Shown: piece after piece, positions 18,880 through 27,778 of the stretch
Layout: the number at the start of each line of letters is the position of its first letter
Position numbering within the stretch: position 1 is the stretch's first letter
From: Mesorhizobium ventifaucium
GTDB taxonomy: Bacteria > Pseudomonadota > Alphaproteobacteria > Rhizobiales > Rhizobiaceae
Assembly: GCF_935822925.1 (NCBI RefSeq)
Contig: NZ_CAKXZS010000001.1
Span: forward strand, 204,417 to 268,416
Direction of reading: 5' to 3'
Length of the DNA stretch: 64,000 nucleotides
Notes under the pieces: model-generated
Told to the model about the DNA's origin: nothing
The model's database searches: none
The model's input: the letters and a program-made list of their open reading frames with translations, nothing else
Translations under genes and position numbers: made by a program

Positions 18880-19655
18880 GTCAGCCCGACGGCACGACTT
18901 CGATGTTCAACCGGTCGAGCGGGCTTGTCGTGCGCCGGATGAGGCCGTTCGAGACCTTGGTGTAGAGCGCCGTCGAAGACAGATTATTGTGGCCAAGCAG
19001 CACCTGGATGATGCGAATGTCGGTGCCGTTCTCCAGCAATGCGTGGCGAAGCTGTGCCTGAAGCGTGTGGACCGTCGCGCGCTTGTCGATGGCGGCGGCC
19101 GAGTAAGATACCTGAACGTCGATGGGTCGATTTGCCTCCCGGCCCGGAAACAGCCAGCCCTGCGGCTTAGCCAGCCGCCAGAAGCGGCGCCAACAGCATC
19201 ACGGTGCGGTCCTTGCCGCCTTTGCCGTGCTCGACCCGGATGACGCCGAGTTCGCTATCGATGTCCCCGACCTTCAGCCCGACGGTCTCCGAAGCGCGAA
19301 GGCCCGCGGCATTGGCCGTCGTCAAGGCGGTGCGCGTCTTCAGGCTCGGGGCCGCCTCAAGAAAGCGGACATCCTCGTCGGTGCCGAGACCACCGGCATC
19401 ATGCGCGGCGCGCGGGCGAAGACGATCCGTTCCGGAATTTCGGCATGGCCAGCGTCACGCCACCGCGTGTACACAGGATCATTGCGTGGCCGGCGACAGA
19501 TTGCGGATCGTCATGTCCTCGATCTTGCGCCGGCGAAGCGGGCTCAACTCGGTCGTCTCATACTCCTGTTCACAAGATTGCGCTTCAACAGCCGCAATCC
19601 TTCAAAACAGAAGCCTCATCTGCAAACCGACCCACCATCTGCCGCGTTAGCGGCT
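18880..19655 (-). pseudogene. Degenerate tyrosine recombinase, IS91 copy B
   Basis: Reverse-strand bases from 19655 down match the start of copy A closely: the leader (19560-19655) is nearly the same as 11117-11216. It is followed by broken recombinase frames and, near 19000, codons for [20 protein letters not shown] and LYTKVSN, the C-terminal block with the catalytic Tyr. No frame stays open, so it is dead. Confidence 0.65.
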
Positions 19656-20139
19656 TCGTTGTGTGCCCAGCATGTTCAACCGCTTGGGGGTGAAAGTCCC
19701 TTAACCAACCTGATGGAGGTGAAGGCTTAGCGAAGCGCAAGGACATTATCGCGAGGTGGTGTCTGAAGGAAGCGTGGAGCAAAACCGCGACCTGACGAAC
19801 AGAAACCGGATGTGAGGCATCCCTGGCCGGACGAGCGGGCAACGTGTCGCGAAGTCCATATCCATCAAGGGCAGGGCTGTAGATCCGGCAGGTGCGCGGG
19901 GAAGGCGATTGAATTTACCTGGGGAGGCCTGCGTCATGTTCCGACTTCGGAACTGAGGGAACCGCAAGGTGACCTGACCGTGATGCAGGAGTCAGCAGAG
20001 GGCGTAGTAGGTGATGCTGTCGGCAAGGCTAGTGAGGCACTCCAAGGCCGAAAGGCGGAGCAAACGGATAGGCCGAGCCGGAAACGATGACCGAAGGCCC
20101 GAACGATTGGAAGTGGCAAGTAGGACTGGCAACTCATGA

Positions 20140-21493
20140 GTGGAAAGCGGCAGAAGACCCAGTCCTGGAACGAGGGACCGGGGTGAAGCCCCTGTCAGCG
20201 GTCACCAAGGGGCCGAACCACTCGTGGCGAAGTCGGCACCCGAAAGCCCGGCTTGGACAGAACAGCTAATGCAGACGGTATGTAGCCGAGAGAATCTGGA
20301 AACAGCGTGGAAACGCGTTCGAAGCAACAAGGGCGGTCCAGGCGTGGATGGGATGACCATCGACGACGCCAAGGGCTACCTGCGTGAGCACTGGCCAAGC
20401 ATTCGGTCTCGATTGATCGAGGAAACCTATCAGCCGCAGTCGGTCAAAATCCCCAAGCCGGACGGCGGGGTCAGAAAACTCGGCGTACCTTGCGTCGTCG
20501 ACAGACTGATCCAGCAAGCCCTGCGGCAGGTCCTCCAAGAGCAGTGGGACCCGACGTTCTCGGAGCACAGCTACGGCTTCCGCCCGGGACGCTCTGCCCA
20601 TCAGGCAGTAGCCCAAGCGCAATGCTACATTGCCGAGGGTTTCAGCTGCGTGGTTGACCTGGACCTCGAAAGATTTTTCGACCGGGTTAATCATGATAGC
20701 CTGATGGCGCGCGTTGCCGCGAGGGTGTCCGACAAGCGTGTGCTCAAACTCATCCGAGCATTCCTCAATGCGGGGTGATGGAGGATGGCTTGGTCCGTCC
20801 GGTGGACGAAGGGACCCCCGCAAGGCGGTCCGCTCTCGCCCATCCTAAGCAACCTCCTGCTCGACGACCTCGACAGGGAAACTGGCCCGACGTGGTCTCC
20901 GCTTCTGCCGTTACGCGGACGACTGCAACATCTATGTTCGCAGCCGCCGCGCCGGCGAACGGGTCGTGGCTTCCATAGGCCGGTTCCTGACCAAGAAGCT
21001 GCGGCTGAAGGTCAACGAGGCGAAGAGCGCGGTGGCGCGACCGGAGGAGCGGAAGTTCCTCGGGTTCAGCATCTCGAATGACGGGAGCGAGCGGCGCATC
21101 GCGCCGAAGGCCCTCGACAAATTCAAGACGCTGATCCGGGACATGACACGCCGGACCGGGGATCAGTCTGCCGCAGTTGATCAAGGAGCTGAAGCCATAC
21201 CTCATCGAATGGCGCGGTTACTTCGCTTCTGCCAGACCCCACGGGTGCTTACGAACTTGGAAGCGTGGATCCGCCGAAGACTACGCATGTATCTCTGGCG
21301 GCAATGCGGGAACGGGCACAACCGCTTCAAGGAACTGCGCCATCGTGGCGTCCCAAAGTTCAGTGCTGCGGCTGCAGCCGGTTCGCCGACGGGATTCTGG
21401 CGCATGTCAGGACACCGGCGGTCCAACAGGCCCTGCGCAACCATTACTTCGAGTCTCTCGGCCTCCCTCGGCTCCATGTCTCTGCCCAAGCTT
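20140..21493 (+). pseudogene. Group II intron reverse transcriptase/maturase, frameshifted
   Basis: The first 200 residues are a normal RT: RVRSNKGGPGVDGMTIDDAK, SFGFRPGRSAH-type block (HSYGFRPGRSAHQAV) and VVDLDLERFFDRVNHD. The frame stops at 20776 after FLNAG, apparently through a lost G. TPQGGPLSPILSNLLLDDLD, then FCRYADDCNIYV with the catalytic YADD (20912-20923), and later KFLGFSISND occur in other frames, giving at least three more frameshifts. The C-terminal maturase X region is recognisable (ELKPYLIEWRGYF near 21190). The protein cannot be made complete. Confidence 0.85.
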
Positions 21494-21502
21494 AATCCGA
21501 TC

Positions 21503-21577
21503 GAACCGCCGTGGTACGGACCCGTATGCCCGGTGGTGTGGGAGGGGGGCGTCGCGAGGCGTCCCCCTATCCCGAAT
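21503..21577 (+). ncRNA. Group II intron domains V and VI
   Basis: ACCGCCG...GTACGG-AC-CCGTAT...CGGTGGT folds into the domain V hairpin (21504-21537). GGGAGGGGGGCG, a short loop, then GCGTCCCCCTATCCC forms domain VI (about 21539-21573) with an unpaired A in its 3' arm as the likely branch point. Both stems look intact, so the RNA core may still be able to splice. Confidence 0.75.
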
Positions 21578-21587
21578 CTGCAATCCC

Positions 21588-22703
21588 TTAAATGGCGACA
21601 CGCTTTAAATCAGTGAACGTTTGTGACGACGACGACACGACACGGATTTCGTCCGTGTTAAGCGTGATGTTCAGGGGCTCGCCTGGCTTGGGATGACGAC
21701 CGAACGGGAACCGCTCGTGCATCATAAGCTGTTCGCCGCCAACGTCGAGAACGACCCGCGTGGCTCCGCCGTAGTAATGGGACTCGAGGACCCTGGCTTC
21801 CCTGACCAGCCCTTGAGGCCCGTCAGCAGCAAGATGCACGTGCTCGGGCCGCACGATGGCGTTTGCGGGACCCGGTTGCCAGTTTCCCGGAACTTTCAAC
21901 GCCGATTTTGAAACGAAGGTTCCCGTTGCGTCGACGGCGCCCTCAACGACCGAACACCAGCCGATAAACTTCGCAACAAAGGTACTTTCGGGACTCTCGT
22001 AGATGTCCCCCGGCGTCCCTATCTGTTCAATCCTTCCAGTATTCATCACAACGATACGGTCGGACATCGTCAGTGCCTCCTCCTGGTCGTGGGTCACGAA
22101 GAGGGTGGTAACGTCGACACCTCGGATGACTTCCCGCAGCTCTTCTCGCATTCGCACTCTCAGCTGGGCATCCAGATTAGAAAACGGTTCGTCGAGCAGA
22201 AGGACTGCGGGCCGCATGGCGAGCGCACGGGCAAGCGCAATGCGTTGCTGTTGTCCACCGGACAGCTGCGTCGGGAGGCGCTCCGCAAGGTGAGGAAGCT
22301 CGACCAGTCGAAGCATCTCTCTTACCCGTTTCTCCCGGTCAACCCGGTTCCACTTAAGATTTTCAAGGCCGAAGGCAATGTTTTCGGCCACGGTCATGTG
22401 CGGAAACAGCGCATAACTTTGGAAAACCATGCCGGTGTCGCGCCGGTAGGGCGGCTGGTGCGTCATGTCTTGGTTGTTGATGCGAACAGTTCCCGAAGTG
22501 GGTTTCACAAAGCCGGCCACCATGCGGAGGGTCGTCGTTTTGCCGCAGCCGGACGGCCCCAGCAGGCAGACCAGTTCTCCCCGCGCCATCCCAAGCGAGA
22601 CATCGGCAACGGCGATTGACTCACCATAATGCCGCGACACGGATTGCAGTTCTACGACGTAGTCGCGCTCGCCGTGTAGGCCGTTTCCATGATTGCTCGA
22701 CAC
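21588..22703 (-). CDS. ABC importer ATPase, polyamine/opine (PotA) type
   Basis: A 371-residue ATPase: Walker A GPSGCGKTTT, Q-loop MVFQSYALFPHMTV, signature LSGGQQQRIALARALA, Walker B LLLDEPFSNLD, H-loop FVTHDQEEA, then a C-terminal TOBE/regulatory domain (about 240-365). It powers import with the two permeases and binding protein upstream on the same strand; the preceding permease stop is 21 bases before its start. The last codons (DLKRVAI and stop) are made by the inverted repeat of the adjoining mobile unit, so the original C-terminus has been replaced or trimmed. The core is intact, so function is probably kept. Confidence 0.9.
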   Translation of the reverse strand: MSSNHGNGLHGERDYVVELQSVSRHYGESIAVADVSLGMARGELVCLLGPSGCGKTTTLRMVAGFVKPTSGTVRINNQDMTHQPPYRRDTGMVFQSYALFPHMTVAENIAFGLENLKWNRVDREKRVREMLRLVELPHLAERLPTQLSGGQQQRIALARALAMRPAVLLLDEPFSNLDAQLRVRMREELREVIRGVDVTTLFVTHDQEEALTMSDRIVVMNTGRIEQIGTPGDIYESPESTFVAKFIGWCSVVEGAVDATGTFVSKSALKVPGNWQPGPANAIVRPEHVHLAADGPQGLVREARVLESHYYGGATRVVLDVGGEQLMMHERFPFGRHPKPGEPLNITLNTDEIRVVSSSSQTFTDLKRVAI

Positions 22704-22724
22704 AGATTTTACCTCTTGTTCTTG

Positions 22725-23525
22725 TTAGGCGAGCCGTTCGGCGCCGATCAAATGCTCGATTGTTAGAATGACCGCCAAGGTGACAAAAATCATGATGCTC
22801 GACACGGCTGCGACGAGCGGGTCATAGCTCGCGTCCACGTAGGTGAAGAGCTGGACCGGCAATGTGACGTTGCCCCCATAAGTGAGGAAGACCGAAACCG
22901 TGACGTTTCCGAACGACGTCACAAAGGCAAAGATCGCGGCCGACAACAAACCCGGCAGAATGAGAGGCAGCGTAATCCGCCTGATCACCTGGAACGGTGT
23001 CGCGCGCAGGTTCATCGCGGCTTCCTCAAGCACGCGGTTATGCAGAGAAAGACTGGCGAGCACGGTCCTGACGACATAAGGGATCGCGAGGACAAGGTGG
23101 CCGACGAGCAGCGGCAGCATCGTCTGCGTGAGGTGCATCCAGGCAAACAAATACAAGAGTCCAATACCAAGAACCACGGCGGGGACGACAAGCGGCGAGA
23201 ATGCAAGTCCTTGAAGCAGCCCTTTGCCGGGGAAGGAAAACCGGTTGATCGCAAACGCGGCAGCGAATCCGATTATCAGCGCCAGAAAGGATACAATCAC
23301 CGCAACGTAGGTGCTGGTCCAAAGAGCCTTCATGAATGGTTCGCTCTCGAAGGCGCGCTGGTACCATTGGAGAGAGAATCCCGGCGGAGGAAAATTCATC
23401 GATGTCCCGCTGGTGAAGGACGAGATAATGACCAATACAGCAGGCAACGCGAGCATGGTGTAGACCACTGCACGTACAACCGCGCCGGCCATCTTCATGA
23501 CGTTGTCGCTGAAATCATCTCGCAT
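22725..23525 (-). CDS. ABC importer permease, PotC type
   Basis: A 266-residue inner-membrane permease with about six helices: VVRAVVYTMLALPAVLVIIS first, and VIVSFLALIIGFAAAFAINR. The cytoplasmic EAA loop EEAAMNLRATPFQVIRRITL, followed by PLILPGL, contacts the ATPase. Its start overlaps the upstream permease end by 11 bases, indicating co-translation. With the ATPase, second permease and binding protein it forms a spermidine/putrescine-opine family importer; substrate not defined. Confidence 0.9.
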   Translation of the reverse strand: MRDDFSDNVMKMAGAVVRAVVYTMLALPAVLVIISSFTSGTSMNFPPPGFSLQWYQRAFESEPFMKALWTSTYVAVIVSFLALIIGFAAAFAINRFSFPGKGLLQGLAFSPLVVPAVVLGIGLLYLFAWMHLTQTMLPLLVGHLVLAIPYVVRTVLASLSLHNRVLEEAAMNLRATPFQVIRRITLPLILPGLLSAAIFAFVTSFGNVTVSVFLTYGGNVTLPVQLFTYVDASYDPLVAAVSSIMIFVTLAVILTIEHLIGAERLA

Positions 23526-24396
23526 GGAGACGCCCTCCCATGACGAGGCGCGATGCGGCCAGTGCGTTGAACGCCGCGGTAAAGCCGAGACCGGCTACGA
23601 AAAGAATAAAGGCCATGGCTGCACCGGACGGCCAGTTGAATTCCGACATGATGCGTTCGTAGATCAGACTCCCCAGCATGGGTACACGATTGCCGCCGAT
23701 GAGTCGCGGGGTGATGAACGCTGAAATGGAAAGCACAAACACAAGATTGCATCCGACCAGAATGCCCGGGGTTGCGAGCGGGATGATGACCCGGCGGAAT
23801 GTCACCAGCCTGTTTGCCCTCAGGTTGGATGCCGCTTGTTCAAGGACAGGATCAATCTGGGTCACCACACTCAGGACCGACAGGATCATGAAGGGCAGGA
23901 ACTGCTGGACCAAAACAAGAATAACGGCAGGTCGCGTAAACAGGAGAGTCTTCGGGGAAGAGATGATCCCGAGATTGAAAAGGACCGAGTTCAGAAGCCC
24001 ATTTCGGCCCAGGATGATCAGCCACCCGAATACAATGACGACTAGGCTCAGCGTCAAAGGTAAAATGACGATGATGGTACGCCAACGACGTGCGAGAGGT
24101 GGCAAGCGCGCAAGAGAATAGCCGGTGGGGAAGCCGACCACCAAGCAAATAAGGCTGACGATGACCCCGTCGACGAAAGTCTCCCAGAGGATCGATGAAT
24201 AGTATGAGTCCGAGAAGAAGCGCAGGTAGTGCCCAACGGTAAATCCTGTGCCTTCAAGAAGATAGTCTCCGTCCAAGAAGCTGGACCGCAGTACGCCCGC
24301 CACTGGCACCACCAGGAATCCCAGAAGAAGCAGGACCATAGGCGCCAATAAAAGTGCTGCTGTAAATTTGCGGTTTCGCTCGAGTGGTGGGTTCAT
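23515..24396 (-). CDS. ABC importer permease, PotB type
   Basis: A 293-residue permease with an N-terminal helix (TAALLLAPMVLLLLGFLVVP), further hydrophobic segments and the EAA loop EQAASNLRANRLVTFRRVII. It follows the binding-protein gene by 86 bases and overlaps the next permease, so it belongs to the same operon and pairs with that permease as the membrane channel. Confidence 0.9.
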   Translation of the reverse strand: MNPPLERNRKFTAALLLAPMVLLLLGFLVVPVAGVLRSSFLDGDYLLEGTGFTVGHYLRFFSDSYYSSILWETFVDGVIVSLICLVVGFPTGYSLARLPPLARRWRTIIVILPLTLSLVVIVFGWLIILGRNGLLNSVLFNLGIISSPKTLLFTRPAVILVLVQQFLPFMILSVLSVVTQIDPVLEQAASNLRANRLVTFRRVIIPLATPGILVGCNLVFVLSISAFITPRLIGGNRVPMLGSLIYERIMSEFNWPSGAAMAFILFVAGLGFTAAFNALAASRLVMGGRLHAR

Positions 24397-24482
24397 GACG
24401 TTTCCCTGAAGGAATCAATCGAGGTGCCCCTTTGGACCGCGCGTCGCGGATGCGCGCTGCCCCGCACCTAATGGCAACGGCT

Positions 24483-25535
24483 TCAGCCACGGAGGATTTT
24501 ATTGATGCGCTCGATCCGCGAGCTGCGGTCAGCCATCCACTTCTCCCAATCGACGTTCTTCTTCAGGGCAAGCCGTTCGAGCGAATTGAATGTCATATCC
24601 TTGGCGATATCCTCCGGCAGCTTGACGTCCGTGGTCACGCCAAGCCGCATTGAGCGCGGGAGACCCAGCATGCCTTCGTCAGACAGCATTTGCTCGAGAA
24701 ACGCGAGAGCTGCCTCAGGGTTCTTCGCGTTCTTGGGGATGTTCATGTAGGACGTGGCGCCGTAGATACCCTGTGGTGGCATGACGCTCACGATCGGCAG
24801 CCCCTTTGCCCGCATTTCATATCCCCGCGCATCCGACATAACACCGGCGGCAACTTCTCCATTTTCGAACATCTGAATCATCGCAACGGTGCTCTGCCCA
24901 AGCGCAACGATGTTGTCCTTCGCCTTCTCGAGCAGCTTGAACGCTGGCTCCATGTTAGAAATCGAACCGCCGTTCTCTTCAGCCATTCCCAAGAGATATA
25001 GGCAGTTCGTATCAAACGTGGCGGCAGGAAGGGTTATCTTACCTTCAAGATCAGGGCGGGCGAGATCGGTATACGTTGTGATCGGCTTCTCTAGCTGTTC
25101 CGAGTTGAAGACAGGGATGTAAGTGAACACGCTGTAAGGGACACCATATTCGTCGTACTCGCGGAACCCAGGGAGGATCCGCTTGATGTTTGGAACGTCG
25201 GACTCCTTGATCTCCCGAATGAAGTCGGCCTTCAGCGCCTCCACCATGTACGCACTGTCGGCTTGGTAAATATCATACGGAGGGTTTTCCCTGTTCGCCA
25301 CCATCTTGACGAGGTCTGCAGATTGAGTTCCTGCAGTCATTTCGACCTTCAGTCCGGTCCGTTCCTCGAGGGGTGCTGCGACGTATTTCTTGATAGTTTC
25401 ATCGTACAAACCACCCCATCCGCCCACGCGAAGGGTAACGCCCGCGAACTTCTTGTCCTGGGCATGGACGTAAGGCGCAGCCAGCGCGCTCATCGCAGTC
25501 GCGGTGGCGAGTTTCAGGAATGTGCGTCTTATCAT
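24483..25535 (-). CDS. ABC importer substrate-binding protein, polyamine/opine type
   Basis: A 350-residue periplasmic binding protein. MIRRTFLKLATATAMSALAA with a VHA cleavage site is a signal peptide with a twin-arginine-like RRTFLK motif, so export may be by Tat. The body (LRVGGWGGLYDETIKKYVAA, MFENGEVAAGVMSDARGYEM) has the style of spermidine/putrescine-binding SBP_bac family proteins. GGAGAAT-like Shine-Dalgarno bases lie just before ATG. Polyamine-specific acidic pocket residues are not obvious; the neighbouring N-methyl demethylase and dehydrogenase genes point more to an amino-acid-like or betaine-like ligand (inference). Confidence 0.88.
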   Translation of the reverse strand: MIRRTFLKLATATAMSALAAPYVHAQDKKFAGVTLRVGGWGGLYDETIKKYVAAPLEERTGLKVEMTAGTQSADLVKMVANRENPPYDIYQADSAYMVEALKADFIREIKESDVPNIKRILPGFREYDEYGVPYSVFTYIPVFNSEQLEKPITTYTDLARPDLEGKITLPAATFDTNCLYLLGMAEENGGSISNMEPAFKLLEKAKDNIVALGQSTVAMIQMFENGEVAAGVMSDARGYEMRAKGLPIVSVMPPQGIYGATSYMNIPKNAKNPEAALAFLEQMLSDEGMLGLPRSMRLGVTTDVKLPEDIAKDMTFNSLERLALKKNVDWEKWMADRSSRIERINKILRG

Positions 25536-25701
25536 TTCCCATTCTCCTTATGGTTAATTGTTCCCCCACACGTTGACCCGCGTCAAGGCAATTGACGTGC
25601 CCATCGCGTACCGAGCAGACAGCGGGGCGAAGCAAGTGGAACTCGAATTGCTGCTCTGGTATAGTTCCCAATTATCGACCAGCGCTCGCGTATGCTTAAA
25701 C

Positions 25702-26745
25702 CTAGTAGCCCTCTTCCAGATTTACCCCAAGTGTCAGCTGCTGCCCTGCTGCGAATTCGACAAGGTTCTGGATGCCCCATTCGATAGACCGCTCCAGCAC
25801 ATCATCCGCGTTATGGGCTGCGCGAGCCGAGCAAATAACGTTCGGTAGCCTCTGAATATCGAGCCGAGAGCCCCATCCGATCGGAAACGTTCTGCCGAAC
25901 TCATACCGCCACCAAACATCCGTGCCGAAACCGCGCAAGCGCCCTGAGGTAAGCGCTTCATAAAGCGGCTTTTCTTGAATCGTAGCCGCCCGACCAACGT
26001 TGACCAAGAACGCATTCGGCTTCATGGCTGCCAGTTCGGCTTTACCGAAGAGGCCAGTTGTTTCTCTGGTATTTGGGGCGGCAAGGACCACATAATCGCA
26101 TTGTGCCAAAACGGCCTGCAGCTCCTCCGGTCCGTACATAGTATCAACGTTTTCCGCTTTCTGCTCCTTGTTTCGACGTACCCCCAGGACGTTCATGTCG
26201 AACGCGTTGGCGTGCTTTGCGACACGGCCGCCGATGCGGCCGACGCCAATCACCGCTACCGTGCGTTCGTGCAACATCGCCGACCGGCTTTCATCCCCCC
26301 AAACGGGAAACGAAGAACGACCGTCGACTGCCATCTGATGTTTGATGATGGCATTCTTCGCGAGAGCGAGCATCAGCATAATGCCCTGCTCTGCAATAGC
26401 GATAGCATTCGCCCCAGCGATATTGGCAAGCTTCGCCTTGCGTTTCGCGATCAGCGAAAAGGCACCCATCTGCCTTAGGTCATCAACGCCCACATGCAGC
26501 CATGACAGGATCTTCAGCTTCTCAGCGATTTCGAGGATGCCGGTGGGCACCGTCCATCCGATGAAGGCGTCTGCGTCGCTGGCGTGGCGCTCGAGATCGG
26601 CGTAAGTGGTCTCATAGCGGGACAGGTAGTCCGCGGGCTCTGGCGCGGCCACTTCGGTTCCCGCCGGCATCGCCGTCTTGATATTCTCGATTTCCTGCTG
26701 TGTGGCATGCCACAAACATAAAACCTTCATTTCACCCGTGTTCAT
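25702..26745 (-). CDS. D-2-hydroxyacid dehydrogenase family protein
   Basis: A 347-residue NAD(P)-dependent enzyme. VAVIGVGRIGGRVAKHANAF is the nucleotide-binding glycine loop (GxGxxG) and VNVGRA contains the catalytic Arg region. Near the end SARAAHNADDVLE carries the catalytic His, though the usual TPHIAG context is altered. The family reduces 2-keto acids or oxidises D-2-hydroxy acids in the cytoplasm. ATG at 26745 was chosen; the long upstream extension looks non-coding, and an internal ATG fifteen bases on is possible. The gene precedes the importer on the same strand by 166 bases and probably acts on the imported compound or its product. Confidence 0.85.
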   Translation of the reverse strand: MNTGEMKVLCLWHATQQEIENIKTAMPAGTEVAAPEPADYLSRYETTYADLERHASDADAFIGWTVPTGILEIAEKLKILSWLHVGVDDLRQMGAFSLIAKRKAKLANIAGANAIAIAEQGIMLMLALAKNAIIKHQMAVDGRSSFPVWGDESRSAMLHERTVAVIGVGRIGGRVAKHANAFDMNVLGVRRNKEQKAENVDTMYGPEELQAVLAQCDYVVLAAPNTRETTGLFGKAELAAMKPNAFLVNVGRAATIQEKPLYEALTSGRLRGFGTDVWWRYEFGRTFPIGWGSRLDIQRLPNVICSARAAHNADDVLERSIEWGIQNLVEFAAGQQLTLGVNLEEGY

Positions 26746-27144
26746 GATAGTTGACCGCCTTTGGGCGGTGCCCAGCTCTCGACTTGCGTCCAGCCGCACC
26801 CCACCTCCTCGAATAGTATTCAATACGGGGGTGCGGTTTCGACTGAAAGACGGCCTGCCGCAGCAGAAAGACTGCGTTGCCAGCATGGTTGTTGAAGGAT
26901 TCCGTTGGGAAACGCGGCACGCGGTTCCCGCCTCGCGGGGCCCGAAGGGATCCCGGCAACTAGTAAAAAATTTCGCATCCTATCGAGATTTTGGCGCAGG
27001 ATTTCGAATCCCGCGTTTCAAGTGCCACGCCTTTCCAGCAAGGGACTTTGCTACAATCGGAGGCGTGATTAAACCCGCCACAGATGAGTCAGCTGCTCCG
27101 GCTTGCCAGTAGCCGGTCCCAGGGACATCGTGGGGCCTAAAGCA
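26746..27144. other. Divergent gap before the cupin pseudogene
   Basis: No gene recognised. It separates the minus-strand dehydrogenase/importer block from the plus-strand cupin-M24-racemase block, so promoters for both are expected here. I found no reliable operator or sigma-factor site. Confidence 0.45.
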
Positions 27145-27504
27145 ATGAAGCGTCTGACTGAAACCATTCTCTACACTCACGAAAGCGGACGAAGCCGCTT
27201 TCGTGAAGAAAGCTTGAACCTTTCCGAGGGAACTCCGCAGATGAAAAAGACGCGCCTTGCTCCGTGCAAGGCTTCCGTTCCGCTACAGGCCGTTCGGCTT
27301 CACCTTCGATTTGCACAATTCGGATCGCCCCCTTTGGGGGTGGTCCTCCAAGACCAGATGGAGATCGCGCTTCAAGATGGGAGTTCGCGAATCTTCAAAC
27401 CTGAAGACTGCTTCTTCGCCGAGAATCTGCTCCCGGAGGGAGCGAGATTTGACCGCGCGATCCGCGGTCACAGGTCGGGTCAGGTGGACCAGACACCCTC
27501 GTGA
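27145..27504 (+). pseudogene. Cupin-domain protein, two compensating frameshifts
   Basis: ATG at 27145 starts MKRLTETILYTHESGRSRFR, then LSEGTPQMKKTRLAPCK. The similarity jumps to the next frame for FRYRPFGFTFDLHNSDRPLW and returns to the first frame for VVLQDQMEIALQDGSSRIFK, then CFFAENLLPEGARFD. This is the order of a small cupin (GxxxxHxxP / PGDxxxxxD style) that lost and regained frame. The first frame stays open to 27504, so a full-length protein with about 25 wrong central residues could be made; activity is doubtful. Confidence 0.65.
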
Positions 27505-27778
27505 CATTCTTTCTCGACGTTTCAAGAAAATCGCCTCGATCCTGGCGTTCGCACATTTGCTGCACGCCATCTGCCCAACTCGAGAACCGCGGCTCTATGG
27601 GCGCCTTATACGCAGTTTTTATGCGGGCCGGCAGCTCTATGCTCGGCTCGAGCAAGCCGCGTCGCGAGGGCCAAGCCTGCAGAGACTGCCGCATGGTGCA
27701 GCCAAGCGCTCAACATAATCGCAACACCGCCGCCACCAGGCAGGCGGGAAACCTTGGCTAGAATAGGGGAACCGAAAT
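27505..27778. other. Short gap before the M24 gene
   Basis: No gene seen. GGGGAACC lies directly ahead of the M24 start as a plausible ribosome-binding region. Confidence 0.45.

Larger units (their letters stand above)
19661..21577 (+). mobile_element. Group II intron
   Basis: The 5' end GTGTGCCCAGCATG with GGGGGTGAAAGTCCC is the usual group II start. About 480 bases of structured non-coding RNA follow, then a maturase/reverse-transcriptase gene and 3' hairpins typical of domains V and VI. It interrupts IS91 copy B at its terminal sequence: GCGGCTTCGTT before the intron and CAATCC shortly after it. Exact 3' end is uncertain by a few bases (21576-21580). The intron protein has several frameshifts, so it can move only with help from another copy. 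Confidence 0.85.
18461..21608. mobile_element. Inverted-repeat-bounded composite unit with IS91 copy B and group II intron
   Basis: TAAAGCGTGTCGC at 18461-18473 recurs reversed at about 21594-21606; flanking bases also partly agree. Between them lie a degenerate minus-strand IS91-type element and a plus-strand group II intron inserted in its end. The right repeat forms the last codons and the stop of the ABC ATPase gene at 21588, so the unit landed in that gene's tail. The IS91 transposase is cut exactly where the left repeat begins. Confidence 0.6.

Noticed and set aside
27178..27205. 11-bp perfect hairpin (CACGAAAGCGG...CCGCTTTCGTG)
   Set aside because: Lies inside the cupin coding sequence and has no T-run, so it is not taken as a terminator.
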